Under the pieces are notes generated by a model. That model did not search any database. It had not been told where the DNA came from and worked only from the letters and a program-made list of their open reading frames with translations. From JAVVSR01 sp964604875 (GTDB lineage Bacteria > Bacillota > Clostridia > Christensenellales > CAG-917), in assembly GCA_964604875.1 (NCBI GenBank), contig CAZSAC010000054.1, positions 1-8,584 of the forward strand: a stretch of DNA of 8,584 nt, in the 5' to 3' direction. Every line of letters starts with the position of its first letter. Positions within the stretch are counted from its first letter, which is position 1. Positions 1 through 6,379 of the stretch are shown here, piece by piece. The position numbers were made by a program, and so were the translations under genes.

Positions 1-6
1 GACACT

Positions 7-1386
7 ATGGAAGTCTTTAATAAGATACTCGACATATTAAACTATTTTGTAATATTCTTGCTTACCATAGGTTTTTTACCACAACTTATATACGTTTGTT
101 TGTTTTGGCTTAAACCTAAAAAATATCCAAAGTCCGAAATAAAGCATAATTTTGCCGTTCTTGTTGCCGCTCACAATGAGGAAAGTGTTATTGATGGTAT
201 TATTAAATGCGTCCTGATGCAAGGCTATCCGCAAGATAAAATTTCGTTTTTCCTTGTTGCAGACAACTGTACCGATAATACCGCAAACGTCGCGCGGGAG
301 CTTGGCGTTACGGTTTTTGAGCGTTTTGACGAGCTTCATAAAAGCAAAGGTTACGCCCTTCAATATGGCGTCAATCAAATTTTAGACAATTATCCCAAGG
401 ACACCTTTGACGCTTTTTTATTTTTTGACGCGGACGGTATTCTTGCGCGCGATTATATGGACAAAATGAACGACGCCCTTTCCTCCGGTGAGGTTTTGGC
501 GCGCGCGTATACCAATTCCACAAACCTTACGCAAAATATGTCTACCTGCGCCTGGGGCTTATACTATGTTAGAGACTGTCGTTTTTCCTGCAACGCAAGA
601 AGCGCGATGAGAACGGCTAATATGATGCCGGGACCTTGCCATATGGTTAAAACAGATTTACTTATCGAGCGCGGCTATGACGCAGTTGGAAAATGTGAAG
701 ATGCCGAGTTTACCATAAACCGCCTCTTAGAAGGTCATAAAGCCGCATACGTTGTCGAAGCCGAAATGTTTGATGAACAAGCCTCGACTTTTTCCGATAC
801 ATTCAATAGAAACACCCGTATGGGCGCAGGCTTAAACAAAATATTTCTCAAAGACGGCTATAAACTGCTTGGTAAATTCTTTACCACCTTTAGGTGGAGC
901 TATTTGGATATGTTCCTACAGCTGTTGTTTATACCCCTGGCAATCATTTGCTGTTTTTGGTTTCCGCTATATTATGGATATCAAACCGTGCTTGCGGCAA
1001 TGGACTATGCAGTAAACCCCCAAATTTTGAACAATATTTTAAAAATGTGCGCCATATCGCTGTCGTGTATTTTTTATCTGCCGTTCGTGCTTCAAACCTT
1101 GCTTGTAATAGCTTTGGATAAAAACCGCCTTATTTATGACAAGCTTTCCACTTTGATAAAAGCGTCTTTCATATTCCCTTTCTTTATGATAGTTTATATG
1201 GCAGGGATAACGGTTGGTTGCATCAATCCGAATACAAAATGGAAATCTATCCGCAGGCTAGGCTCGCAAGAAGAACGAACCGAACTTTTAATTCGGCTAT
1301 ATAAGGACAAATTCACTCAATCGGAATTCTTCCTAAACGGCGAGGAAGAGCAAGCGGAGGAAAATGTGTCCGTCAACTGTGAATAA
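7..1386 (+). CDS. Membrane-anchored family 2 glycosyltransferase
   Basis: Probable inverting GT-A glycosyltransferase that moves a sugar from a nucleotide donor to an envelope or exopolysaccharide acceptor at the membrane. Seen: a hydrophobic N-terminal segment (about residues 11-35), then a GT2 domain with AAHNEE (54-59), a nucleotide-binding ADNCTDNTA (85-93), the metal-binding DAD (141-143) and a catalytic-base-type ED (231-232). The C-terminal part has about three membrane segments (near 298-325, 345-370 and 385-405) and ends in an acidic tail. This order resembles the cellulose synthase/PgaC type of GT2. The acceptor-side QxxRW motif of processive enzymes is not intact: the matching place reads NRNTRMGAG (268-276). 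The frame stays open to the window edge, so a start slightly upstream is possible and no SD site can be seen; the ATG at 7 gives a normal N-terminus. The sugar and product cannot be told from sequence. Confidence 0.88.
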   Translation: MEVFNKILDILNYFVIFLLTIGFLPQLIYVCLFWLKPKKYPKSEIKHNFAVLVAAHNEESVIDGIIKCVLMQGYPQDKISFFLVADNCTDNTANVARELGVTVFERFDELHKSKGYALQYGVNQILDNYPKDTFDAFLFFDADGILARDYMDKMNDALSSGEVLARAYTNSTNLTQNMSTCAWGLYYVRDCRFSCNARSAMRTANMMPGPCHMVKTDLLIERGYDAVGKCEDAEFTINRLLEGHKAAYVVEAEMFDEQASTFSDTFNRNTRMGAGLNKIFLKDGYKLLGKFFTTFRWSYLDMFLQLLFIPLAIICCFWFPLYYGYQTVLAAMDYAVNPQILNNILKMCAISLSCIFYLPFVLQTLLVIALDKNRLIYDKLSTLIKASFIFPFFMIVYMAGITVGCINPNTKWKSIRRLGSQEERTELLIRLYKDKFTQSEFFLNGEEEQAEENVSVNCE

Positions 1387-1411
1387 TATCTGGTTAAAAA
1401 ACCAAAAAAAT

Positions 1412-1443
1412 AAGACCTCTCTAATTTGAGAGGTCTTTTGTTT
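1412..1443. terminator. Two-way terminator between GT2 and gap
   Basis: A perfect 10-bp stem AAGACCTCTC / GAGAGGTCTT (1412-1421 with 1428-1437) has a 6-nt loop. On the plus strand it is followed by TTGTTTATCTTTT. On the minus strand it is followed by a run of seven T and then a second T-run, so it can end both convergent genes. Between the GT2 stop codon and this hairpin lies a small extra stem, TGGTT / AACCA with an AAAA loop (1391-1404), which adds to the U-rich stretch on the minus strand. Confidence 0.9.
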
Positions 1444-1457
1444 ATCTTTTAATCTTC

Positions 1458-2474
1458 TTATAACTCTGCAAAGAATTTGATTGTGCGAACCATTTGGCTT
1501 GTATAGCTGTTTTCATTGTCATACCAGCTTACAGTCTGAACTTGTGTTGTGCCATTATCCAAAGGCAATACCATCGTTTGGGTTGCATCAAATAAGGAGC
1601 CTTGGGTGATGCCGATAATATCGCTGGAAACAAGTTCCTCTTCGGTGTAACCAAAGGAAGGACTTTCAGCCTTTTTCATTGCTGCGTTAACGTCTTCTTT
1701 GCTGACTGCGCCTTCAACTACAGAAACCAAAATAGTGGTGCTTCCCGTAGGAGTAGGAACACGTTGAGCCGAGCCGATAAGCTTGCCGTTTAAAGCGGGG
1801 ATAACCAAACCGATTGCCTTTGCTGCGCCTGTGCTGTTTGGAACGATATTGACAGCGGCTGCGCGAGCGCGACGTAAATCGCCTTTACGATGAGGACCAT
1901 CAAGAACCATTTGGTCGCCTGTGTATGCGTGGATAGTGCTCATAATGCCTGATTTGATAGGAGCTAAATCATTCAAAGCTTTCGCCATAGGAGCTAGGCA
2001 GTTTGTGGTGCAGCTTGCAGCGGAAATGATTGTATCTTCTTTCTTCAAAATGCCCTCGTTTACGCCGAATACGATTGTAGGAAGGTCATTTCCAGCAGGA
2101 GCGGAAATAACAACTTTCTTTGCGCCGGCATCGATATGAGCTTGCGATTTAGCTTTGCTGCAGTAGAAGCCTGTGCATTCTAAAACAACGTCAACACCGA
2201 TTTCTTTCCAAGGAAGGTTAACAGCATCTTTTTCAGCATAGATGATGATTTCTTTGCCGTCAACAACGATGGAGTTTTCTTTTGCAACAACTTTGTCTGC
2301 AAGAGCGTATCTGCCTTGAGCGCTGTCGTACTTCAAAAGATGAGCAAGCATTTTCGCGTCGGTCAAATCGTTGATAGCAACAATTTCATAACCATCGGCA
2401 TTGAACATTTGTCTAAAAGCCAAACGGCCGATACGACCGAAACCGTTTATAGCAACTCTGACATTCTTTGACAT
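1458..2474 (-). CDS. gap: Glyceraldehyde-3-phosphate dehydrogenase, type I
   Basis: Cytoplasmic glycolytic enzyme that converts glyceraldehyde 3-phosphate, phosphate and NAD+ to 1,3-bisphosphoglycerate; it normally works as a tetramer. The 338-residue protein has the nucleotide-binding GFGRIGR (11-17) and an Asn-Asp pair at 35-36 that favours NAD+ over NADP+. The catalytic Cys155 lies in SAASCTTNCLAP, His182 in STIHAYTGDQ, followed by the HRKGDLRRARAAA phosphate-site region. The closing WYDNENSYTSQM motif is intact. The frame can be extended six codons to a TTG at 2492, but the GGAGG ribosome site would then lie inside the gene, so the ATG at 2474 is the start. The gene is not next to pgk or tpiA in this window and appears to be transcribed from its own promoter. 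Confidence 0.97.
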   Translation of the reverse strand: MSKNVRVAINGFGRIGRLAFRQMFNADGYEIVAINDLTDAKMLAHLLKYDSAQGRYALADKVVAKENSIVVDGKEIIIYAEKDAVNLPWKEIGVDVVLECTGFYCSKAKSQAHIDAGAKKVVISAPAGNDLPTIVFGVNEGILKKEDTIISAASCTTNCLAPMAKALNDLAPIKSGIMSTIHAYTGDQMVLDGPHRKGDLRRARAAAVNIVPNSTGAAKAIGLVIPALNGKLIGSAQRVPTPTGSTTILVSVVEGAVSKEDVNAAMKKAESPSFGYTEEELVSSDIIGITQGSLFDATQTMVLPLDNGTTQVQTVSWYDNENSYTSQMVRTIKFFAEL

Positions 2475-2484
2475 AATATTTTTG

Positions 2485-2490
2485 TCCTCC
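2485..2490 (-). promoter_or_regulatory. SD site that fixes the gap start
   Basis: On the minus strand the sequence reads GGAGGA, then ten bases, then ATG TCA AAG. The upstream TTG alternative overlaps this site, so the ATG at 2474-2472 is preferred. Confidence 0.85.
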
Positions 2491-2543
2491 AAAAAGTGTT
2501 TTTAATTTAAGTTTGTTAAAACTTTATCAGTTTGTTTTTACTT

Positions 2544-2572
2544 ATTTTAACCTTATTTTGTATATTTAACAA
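2544..2572 (-). promoter_or_regulatory. Sigma-A promoter of gap
   Basis: The minus strand carries TTGTTA (2572-2567), a 17-base spacer and TAAAAT (2549-2544). This is 4/6 and 5/6 to the sigma-A consensus. Transcription would start near 2537, leaving an AT-rich leader of about 60 bases with no evident riboswitch or hairpin. It lets gap be transcribed apart from the peptidase gene upstream, although no strong terminator separates the two. Confidence 0.6.
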
Positions 2573-2611
2573 GCATTTTAATCCTAATTTTCGCATTATT
2601 TAAAAATAATT

Positions 2612-3730
2612 CTAAATTAAGTTCTCCGGATTCAAACATTGAAGCTCAGGAAGCACGAAAATCCCGTTCTTTCTTATGAGGACGTCATCAAAATAAATCT
2701 CTCCTCCGCCGTATTCCTCGGTTTGAATTAGCACCAAATCCCAATGTACTGCCGATACGTTTCCGTTCCACGCCTCGTCATAGCACGCGCCGGGAGTAAA
2801 ATGTATACTGCCTCGGATTTTTTCGTCAAACAGAATGTCGCCCATAGCCTTAGTAATAAAAGGATTGACGCCGATAGCAAATTCGCCCACAAATCTTGCG
2901 CCGTCGTCAGTATCGAAAACGGCGTTTGCGCCCGCCGTATTGTTTGCCGTCGCCTCAATAATTTTGCCGTCTTTAAACACCAAGCGGACGTCTTCATATT
3001 TGAACCCGTTTTCTATGGATGGCACGTTGTAGTGTATTACTCCGTTTACGCTGTCTTTAACGGGCGCGGTATAAACCTCTCCGTCGGGGATATTGCGTCG
3101 TCCGCTGCACTTAACTGCGCCGATACCCTTAATAGAGAAGGATAAATCTGTATCTTTTGCAACAATCCGCACTTTATCGGTTTTACTTATCAGCTCAACC
3201 AAAGAATTCATAGCAATATCCATTTTTTCATAGTCTAAATTACATACGTCGAAATAAAAATCCTCAAACTCCTCGGTTGTCATTCCGCTAAGCTGAGACA
3301 TCGCTTCTGTGGGATATCTCAAAACAACCCAGTTTGTCTTTTTAACCCTTTCCTCGTGGTGAACGGGCAAAAAATACAGCGCGTTATAGGCTTGAATTCT
3401 GTCTGCGGGTAAGTCGGATAATTCATAGCTGTTTCCGCCGCCTCTTATTCCGATAAAGGCTTGCATTTGACTCATCAGCTTTTTGTCGTGTTCAGCCATA
3501 AATTTAATTTGTTCGTCAGACGCGTCTTTCCTTATATATCGCTCCACCCTGTTGTCTCTTAAAAAGACAAAGGGCATTCCGCCTGCGGCATATACTTCTT
3601 TGACAAGTAAATTTACCATTTGATAGTCTATTCCGTAAGCCTCAATCCACACCTTATCGTTCTTTTTTACCTGACAGGAGTAATTTACGAGATTTTTTGC
3701 CAATGTCGCTTGTCTAGAATCGTTTATCAT
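2612..3730 (-). CDS. M29-family metallo-aminopeptidase (AmpS/PepS type)
   Basis: Cytoplasmic dinuclear-metal aminopeptidase that removes N-terminal residues from peptides, probably in peptide turnover. The 372-residue protein fits the M29 layout. The N-terminal half is an alpha/beta domain with AFIGIRGGGN (91-100) and a conserved YPTEAMSQ stretch (139-146). The C-terminal half has the metal ligands of the thermophilic aminopeptidase family in the right order: Glu218 (PDGEVYTAP), Glu283 (FVGEFAIG), His310 (SIHFTPGACY), with the conserved Tyr317 seven residues later, then His329 and Asp331 (VHWD). The His310-to-His329 distance is shorter than in the Bacillus stearothermophilus enzyme. The reading frame extends upstream to 3796, but that would start before the promoter's transcription start. 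The ATG at 3730 follows AAGGAAGG and gives the usual M29 N-terminus. It stops with TAG, with gap 137 bases downstream. Confidence 0.92.
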   Translation of the reverse strand: MINDSRQATLAKNLVNYSCQVKKNDKVWIEAYGIDYQMVNLLVKEVYAAGGMPFVFLRDNRVERYIRKDASDEQIKFMAEHDKKLMSQMQAFIGIRGGGNSYELSDLPADRIQAYNALYFLPVHHEERVKKTNWVVLRYPTEAMSQLSGMTTEEFEDFYFDVCNLDYEKMDIAMNSLVELISKTDKVRIVAKDTDLSFSIKGIGAVKCSGRRNIPDGEVYTAPVKDSVNGVIHYNVPSIENGFKYEDVRLVFKDGKIIEATANNTAGANAVFDTDDGARFVGEFAIGVNPFITKAMGDILFDEKIRGSIHFTPGACYDEAWNGNVSAVHWDLVLIQTEEYGGGEIYFDDVLIRKNGIFVLPELQCLNPENLI

Positions 3731-3761
3731 AGTTACCTTCCTTTTTTGGATATTATAGATA

Positions 3762-3790
3762 ATTATAAACACCATTTTAAAATTTATCAA
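3762..3790 (-). promoter_or_regulatory. Sigma-A promoter of the M29 peptidase
   Basis: The minus strand carries TTGATA (3790-3785), exactly 17 bases, then a perfect TATAAT (3767-3762). Transcription would begin near 3755, giving a leader of about 25 bases that contains the SD sequence. This supports the start at 3730 over the longer frame. A second TATAAT at 3757-3752 has no good -35 partner. Confidence 0.75.
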
Positions 3791-3870
3791 CATCATATCA
3801 GCTTTTTCCGCTTTTTTTTATAATTATCAAATATTATTTAAATTCGATAGCATTTTTTGGTGGAATAGTT

Positions 3871-3876
3871 TATAAT
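3871..3876 (+). promoter_or_regulatory. Likely -10 element of the fba promoter
   Basis: A perfect TATAAT lies 41 bases before the fba start codon. The -35 side is poor: the best candidate is ATAGCA at 3847-3852 with an 18-base spacer, only 3/6. Either the promoter depends on an activator or A/T-rich upstream DNA, or another nearby site is used. The divergent peptidase promoter lies about 80 bases away. Confidence 0.45.
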
Positions 3877-3917
3877 ACTAAATGATTTATATATTTAAAT
3901 AATGGAGGTTTTGTTTT

Positions 3918-4847
3918 ATGCCACTAGTAACAAGTAAGGAAATGTTTGAAAAAGCCTACAAAGGCGGTTATGCAATCGGCGCTTTTAACGTAAATAATAT
4001 GGAAACCATTCAAGGTATTGTTGAAGCTGCCACCGAAACTAATTCCCCTTTGATTTTGCAAGTATCTTCGGGCGCAAGAAAATATGCCAACCCCGTATAT
4101 CTTCGCAAATTGGTTGAAGCTGCATCCGAAACAAGTGGACTGCCTATTTGTCTTCACCTTGACCACGGCGACAGTTTTGAACTTTGCAAAGCCAGCATTG
4201 CCGACGGCTTCACTTCGGTTATGATTGACGCTTCTCATCACGGTTTTGAAGAAAACATTAAAATTACTAAAGAAGTTGTAAATTACGCTCATGATAACGG
4301 CGTTGTTGTCGAAGCTGAGTTAGGACGTTTGGCAGGTATTGAAGACGCTGTCAACGTATCGGAAGCAGATTCTGCCTTTACCGACCCCAGCCAAGTTCAA
4401 GAATTCGTTGAAAAAACCGGCGTTGACAGCTTAGCAATCGCTATCGGAACAAGCCACGGCGCATATAAATTTAAAACTGCTCCCCGTCTTCGTTTTGACA
4501 TTTTGGAAGAAGTCGGAAAGCTTTTACCCAACTTCCCTATCGTTTTACACGGGGCATCAAGCGTTCCTCAACAATTTGTTGAAACCATCAACAAGTTCGG
4601 CGGAGAAATGGCGGGCGCCAAAGGCGTACCTGAGGAGATGTTGCGCGAAGCTGCCCGTATGGCAGTTTGCAAAATCAACATCGACAGCGACCTACGCTTG
4701 GCTTGTACGGCGGCTATCCGTGAGCATTTCTATAATAATCCTTCTCATTTTGACCCTCGTCAATATCTTGGGCCGGCTAGAGCAGCCATTAAAGAAATCG
4801 TCAAGCATAAATTAACAGACGTTCTCGGTTGCGCAGGCAAAGCTTAA
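3918..4847 (+). CDS. fba: Class II fructose-1,6-bisphosphate aldolase
   Basis: Zinc-dependent cytoplasmic aldolase that reversibly splits fructose 1,6-bisphosphate into glyceraldehyde 3-phosphate and dihydroxyacetone phosphate. The 309-residue protein opens with the family's MPLVTSKEMFEKA and has GAFNVNNMET (21-30). HLDHGDSFE gives the catalytic Asp82 and the zinc ligand His83. Glu134 lies in VEAELGRLAG, zinc ligand His180 in GTSHGAYKF and zinc ligand His211 in VLHGASSVP. The phosphate-binding KINIDSDLR is at 252-260. Length and motifs match the Gram-positive FbaA type. An SD sequence, GGAGG (3904-3908), sits 9 bases before the ATG. The gene stands alone between a divergent peptidase and a strong terminator. 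With gap in the same window it supplies two neighbouring steps of glycolysis. Confidence 0.96.
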   Translation: MPLVTSKEMFEKAYKGGYAIGAFNVNNMETIQGIVEAATETNSPLILQVSSGARKYANPVYLRKLVEAASETSGLPICLHLDHGDSFELCKASIADGFTSVMIDASHHGFEENIKITKEVVNYAHDNGVVVEAELGRLAGIEDAVNVSEADSAFTDPSQVQEFVEKTGVDSLAIAIGTSHGAYKFKTAPRLRFDILEEVGKLLPNFPIVLHGASSVPQQFVETINKFGGEMAGAKGVPEEMLREAARMAVCKINIDSDLRLACTAAIREHFYNNPSHFDPRQYLGPARAAIKEIVKHKLTDVLGCAGKA

Positions 4848-4857
4848 TTAGCATATA

Positions 4858-4886
4858 AAAGCGGGCTTTTGCCCGCTTTATTTTTC
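4858..4886 (+). terminator. fba terminator
   Basis: The stem AAAGCGGGC / GCCCGCTTT (4858-4866 with 4871-4879) has a TTTT loop and is followed by ATTTTTCT. It is GC-rich at the loop end and U-tailed, so it should be efficient. The start codon of the next gene follows within 3 bases. Confidence 0.9.
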
Positions 4887-4888
4887 TT

Positions 4889-5314
4889 ATGGCGTCACTA
4901 ACTAAAAGCATTAAAAATAAAGACATCGCGGGGATTATTATATCCGTCGCCATTTTGGCAGTGGTTATTGTAGTGATTTTCGCCTTTAATTCCAAAGGCA
5001 TAACCGTGGACGTATCGGATACGCTAAAAATATCCGCGCCTATGGTTTCTTTGGATATTTCTTATTCCGATATAGCGTTCGCCCAACTTAACGACGCTAT
5101 TCCAAAATCATCCCGTACAAACGGCTACGGCGGCGTTAAAATTTCTTCGGGACAGTTCAAGTGCGACGCTTTTGGCTCGTATACTCGCGCGACCTATAAC
5201 GATACGCAAAAATATATCGTCCTGAAACTAAACAACGGAAATTATATTGTTTTTAATTTGCAAACCGCTGACGAAACCTCAGCCTTATACGACAAAATTC
5301 AAGAAAAACTATAA
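4889..5314 (+). CDS. Small membrane protein with bacterial PH-like domain
   Basis: The 141-residue protein has a short basic N-terminus, one strong membrane helix (about 12-34) and a soluble domain of about 105 residues. The soluble part alternates short beta-strand-like stretches: ITVDVSDTLKIS, then an SLDISYSDIAFAQL step, an SSRTNGYGG turn, a GQFKCDAFGSYTRATY stretch and a closing IVFNLQTADETSALYDKIQ strand-helix. This pattern resembles the bacterial pleckstrin-homology-like domains found in Firmicutes membrane proteins (bPH_5 type); the assignment is by pattern only. Its function is unknown. The ATG comes directly after the fba terminator and there is no SD sequence before it. No in-frame alternative start lies before the membrane helix. 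Its stop codon abuts the next gene, so the two probably form one unit. Confidence 0.75.
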   Translation: MASLTKSIKNKDIAGIIISVAILAVVIVVIFAFNSKGITVDVSDTLKISAPMVSLDISYSDIAFAQLNDAIPKSSRTNGYGGVKISSGQFKCDAFGSYTRATYNDTQKYIVLKLNNGNYIVFNLQTADETSALYDKIQEKL

Positions 5315-6040
5315 ATGCAAAAAATACTAAGCACCATGCGTCGGGCAATAACCGACTATAATATGATATCCGACGGCGACAACATCGTGGTCGGCGTAAG
5401 TGGCGGGAAAGACAGCGTTGCTCTTTTATCCGCTCTGCGGGCTTATCAGCGCTTTTCTCCCGAAAGTTTTACGCTTTCTGCTGTAACTGTTGATATGGGC
5501 TTTAAAGATGCCTCTCAAGCCCAATTTCAGGCTCTGACCGATTATATAGGGCAACTTGAAGTTCCGTTTCACGTGGTCAAAACCGACATAGCGGAAATTA
5601 TTTTTGACGCCAGGAAAGAATCAAATCCTTGCAGTCTTTGCAGTAAAATGCGCAGAGGCGCATTAAACACAAAAGCCGTTGAGCTTGGGGCGAATAAACT
5701 TGCGCTGGGGCACCACGCCGACGACGTGGTTGAAACTATGCTTTTGTCGCTTTTATATGAAGGTCGGTTTTCCACCTTCCAACCCGTATCATATATGGAC
5801 AGAAGCAAAATAACTTTAATACGTCCTTTTATATATACAGATGAGCGAGACATAAAAGGGCTTGTTTCCCGTAAAGCTCTGCCGATTTTTAAAAATCCCT
5901 GTCCCGCCGATAAACATACCTGCCGTGAAAGTATGAAAAATCTTATAAAAACGCTTCAGGAAGATATCCCTTTTGCCAAAGAACGCATGTTGGGCGCAAT
6001 CTATAATCCCGAAAGAAACAATCTTTGGAAAAAGCCTTAG
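5315..6040 (+). CDS. TtcA-like PP-loop ATPase (tRNA thiolation family)
   Basis: An adenine-nucleotide alpha-hydrolase of the TtcA/TilS group, which adenylates an RNA base before modification. TtcA itself makes 2-thiocytidine at position 32 of tRNA using a 4Fe-4S cluster. Seen in the 241 residues: the PP-loop SGGKDS (29-34), a Cys106-x-x-Cys109 pair in NPCSLCSKMRR, the family motif ALGHHADDVVET (130-141), RPF (170-172), and two further cysteines (Cys196 and Cys203) in NPCPADKHTCRE. A CxxC pair plus a later Cys is the cluster-binding arrangement of TtcA. The protein is shorter than E. coli TtcA, so the exact substrate is uncertain and no gene symbol is given. The ATG directly follows the upstream stop (TAAATG) with no clear SD, which suggests translational coupling. 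An internal ATG at 5336 is a possible alternative. Confidence 0.85.
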   Translation: MQKILSTMRRAITDYNMISDGDNIVVGVSGGKDSVALLSALRAYQRFSPESFTLSAVTVDMGFKDASQAQFQALTDYIGQLEVPFHVVKTDIAEIIFDARKESNPCSLCSKMRRGALNTKAVELGANKLALGHHADDVVETMLLSLLYEGRFSTFQPVSYMDRSKITLIRPFIYTDERDIKGLVSRKALPIFKNPCPADKHTCRESMKNLIKTLQEDIPFAKERMLGAIYNPERNNLWKKP

Positions 6041-6066
6041 TCCAAGGCAACATTTGATATAATTTA

Positions 6067-6095
6067 GAATATTCCCCCGATTTTTGTCATATTTT
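6067..6095 (+). promoter_or_regulatory. Candidate sigma-E promoter of spoIIID
   Basis: GAATATT (6067-6073) fits the -35 consensus of the mother-cell factor sigma-E. After a 14-base spacer comes CATATTTT (6088-6095), which keeps the CATA and final T of the -10 consensus CATACAnT. In Bacillus subtilis, spoIIID is transcribed by sigma-E, so the position makes sense. The predicted start, about 6102-6104, lies inside the 3' half of the hairpin. The -10 is imperfect, so this is a proposal. Confidence 0.4.
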
Positions 6096-6121
6096 AGTAA
6101 TGACATTTATCGGGGGTTTTT
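6074..6121 (+). terminator. Hairpin between ttcA-like gene and spoIIID
   Basis: The outer stem CCCCCGAT (6074-6081) pairs with ATCGGGGG (6109-6116). The inner stem TGTCAT (6085-6090) pairs with ATGACA (6100-6105). Between them is a symmetric TTT/TTT internal loop, and the end loop is 9 bases. TTTTT follows at once, so it can act as a terminator for transcripts from upstream. The last five T also form the spacer to the spoIIID ATG, and the GGGGG strand is the only SD-like sequence for that gene, so it may act as a translational mask as well. Confidence 0.75.
6112..6116 (+). promoter_or_regulatory. SD-like GGGGG of spoIIID inside the hairpin stem
   Basis: GGGGG sits 5 bases before the ATG. It can pair with the CCUCC of 16S rRNA using one G-U wobble. 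In any RNA that also contains 6074-6081 it would be base-paired in the hairpin. Confidence 0.5.
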
Positions 6122-6367
6122 ATGACAGAGGATATAATCAATCGCACTTTAAGCGAGGCGCAATACATAATCAAACATCAATCAACAGTGCGAGACACGG
6201 CAAAAGTATTTTGTATCAGTAAAAGCACCCTTCATTCGGACGTCACAACACGATTAAAAAAAATTGACCCCCGACTTTACGCCGAGGTTCATAAAATTAT
6301 GGATTATCATTTTTCTATCCGTCATATACGCGGCGGAGAGGCAACCAAAAAAAAATATCGGCATTAA
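6122..6367 (+). CDS. spoIIID: Sporulation transcriptional regulator SpoIIID
   Basis: A small DNA-binding protein that activates and represses many mother-cell genes during endospore formation, acting between the sigma-E and sigma-K stages. The 81-residue product has a helix-turn-helix at about 23-44, with SKSTLHSDV (33-41) as recognition region. This is followed by the family's highly conserved DYHFSIRHIRGGEATKKKY (61-79), which includes the basic C-terminal DNA-contact segment. It is about 12 residues shorter than the Bacillus subtilis protein; only the variable tail is missing. The gene sits alone on the plus strand between the TtcA-like gene and a convergent lipoprotein gene, with its start directly after a hairpin. 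Its presence indicates a spore-forming lineage. Confidence 0.95.
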   Translation: MTEDIINRTLSEAQYIIKHQSTVRDTAKVFCISKSTLHSDVTTRLKKIDPRLYAEVHKIMDYHFSIRHIRGGEATKKKYRH

Positions 6368-6374
6368 GCCGACA
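6347..6374 (-). terminator. Lipoprotein terminator inside the spoIIID 3' end
   Basis: On the minus strand TGTCGGC and GCCGATA (6374-6368 and 6362-6356) form a 7-bp stem with one G-T wobble and a TTAAT loop, followed by a run of nine T (6355-6347). It begins 6 bases past the lipoprotein stop. The loop contains the complement of the spoIIID stop codon, and the T-run lies over its lysine codons. On the plus strand the tail is U-poor, so it mainly serves the minus-strand gene. Confidence 0.85.
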
Positions 6375-6379
6375 TTTGT

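Noticed and set aside
2475..2492. Six-codon N-terminal extension of gap from a TTG codon.
   Set aside because: It would overlap the GGAGG ribosome site, and the ATG at 2474 gives the normal GAPDH N-terminus.
2595..2610. AT-only palindrome (ATTATTT/AAATAAT) just after the peptidase stop, considered as a terminator.
   Set aside because: It has no G-C pairs, only a 2-base loop and no following T-run on the minus strand, so it would be too weak.
2744..3145. A 133-codon open frame on the plus strand opposite the peptidase gene.
   Set aside because: It lies wholly within a well-supported gene with catalytic motifs, has no SD site and shows no recognisable protein; it is a shadow frame.
3731..3796. 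A 22-residue hydrophobic N-terminal extension of the M29 peptidase that could look like a signal segment.
   Set aside because: It overlaps the -10 and -35 elements, so it would lie mostly before the transcription start; a good SD precedes the internal ATG at 3730.
4495..4815. A 106-codon frame inside fba on the same strand.
   Set aside because: It overlaps a strongly conserved gene in another frame and has no SD or homology that I recognise.
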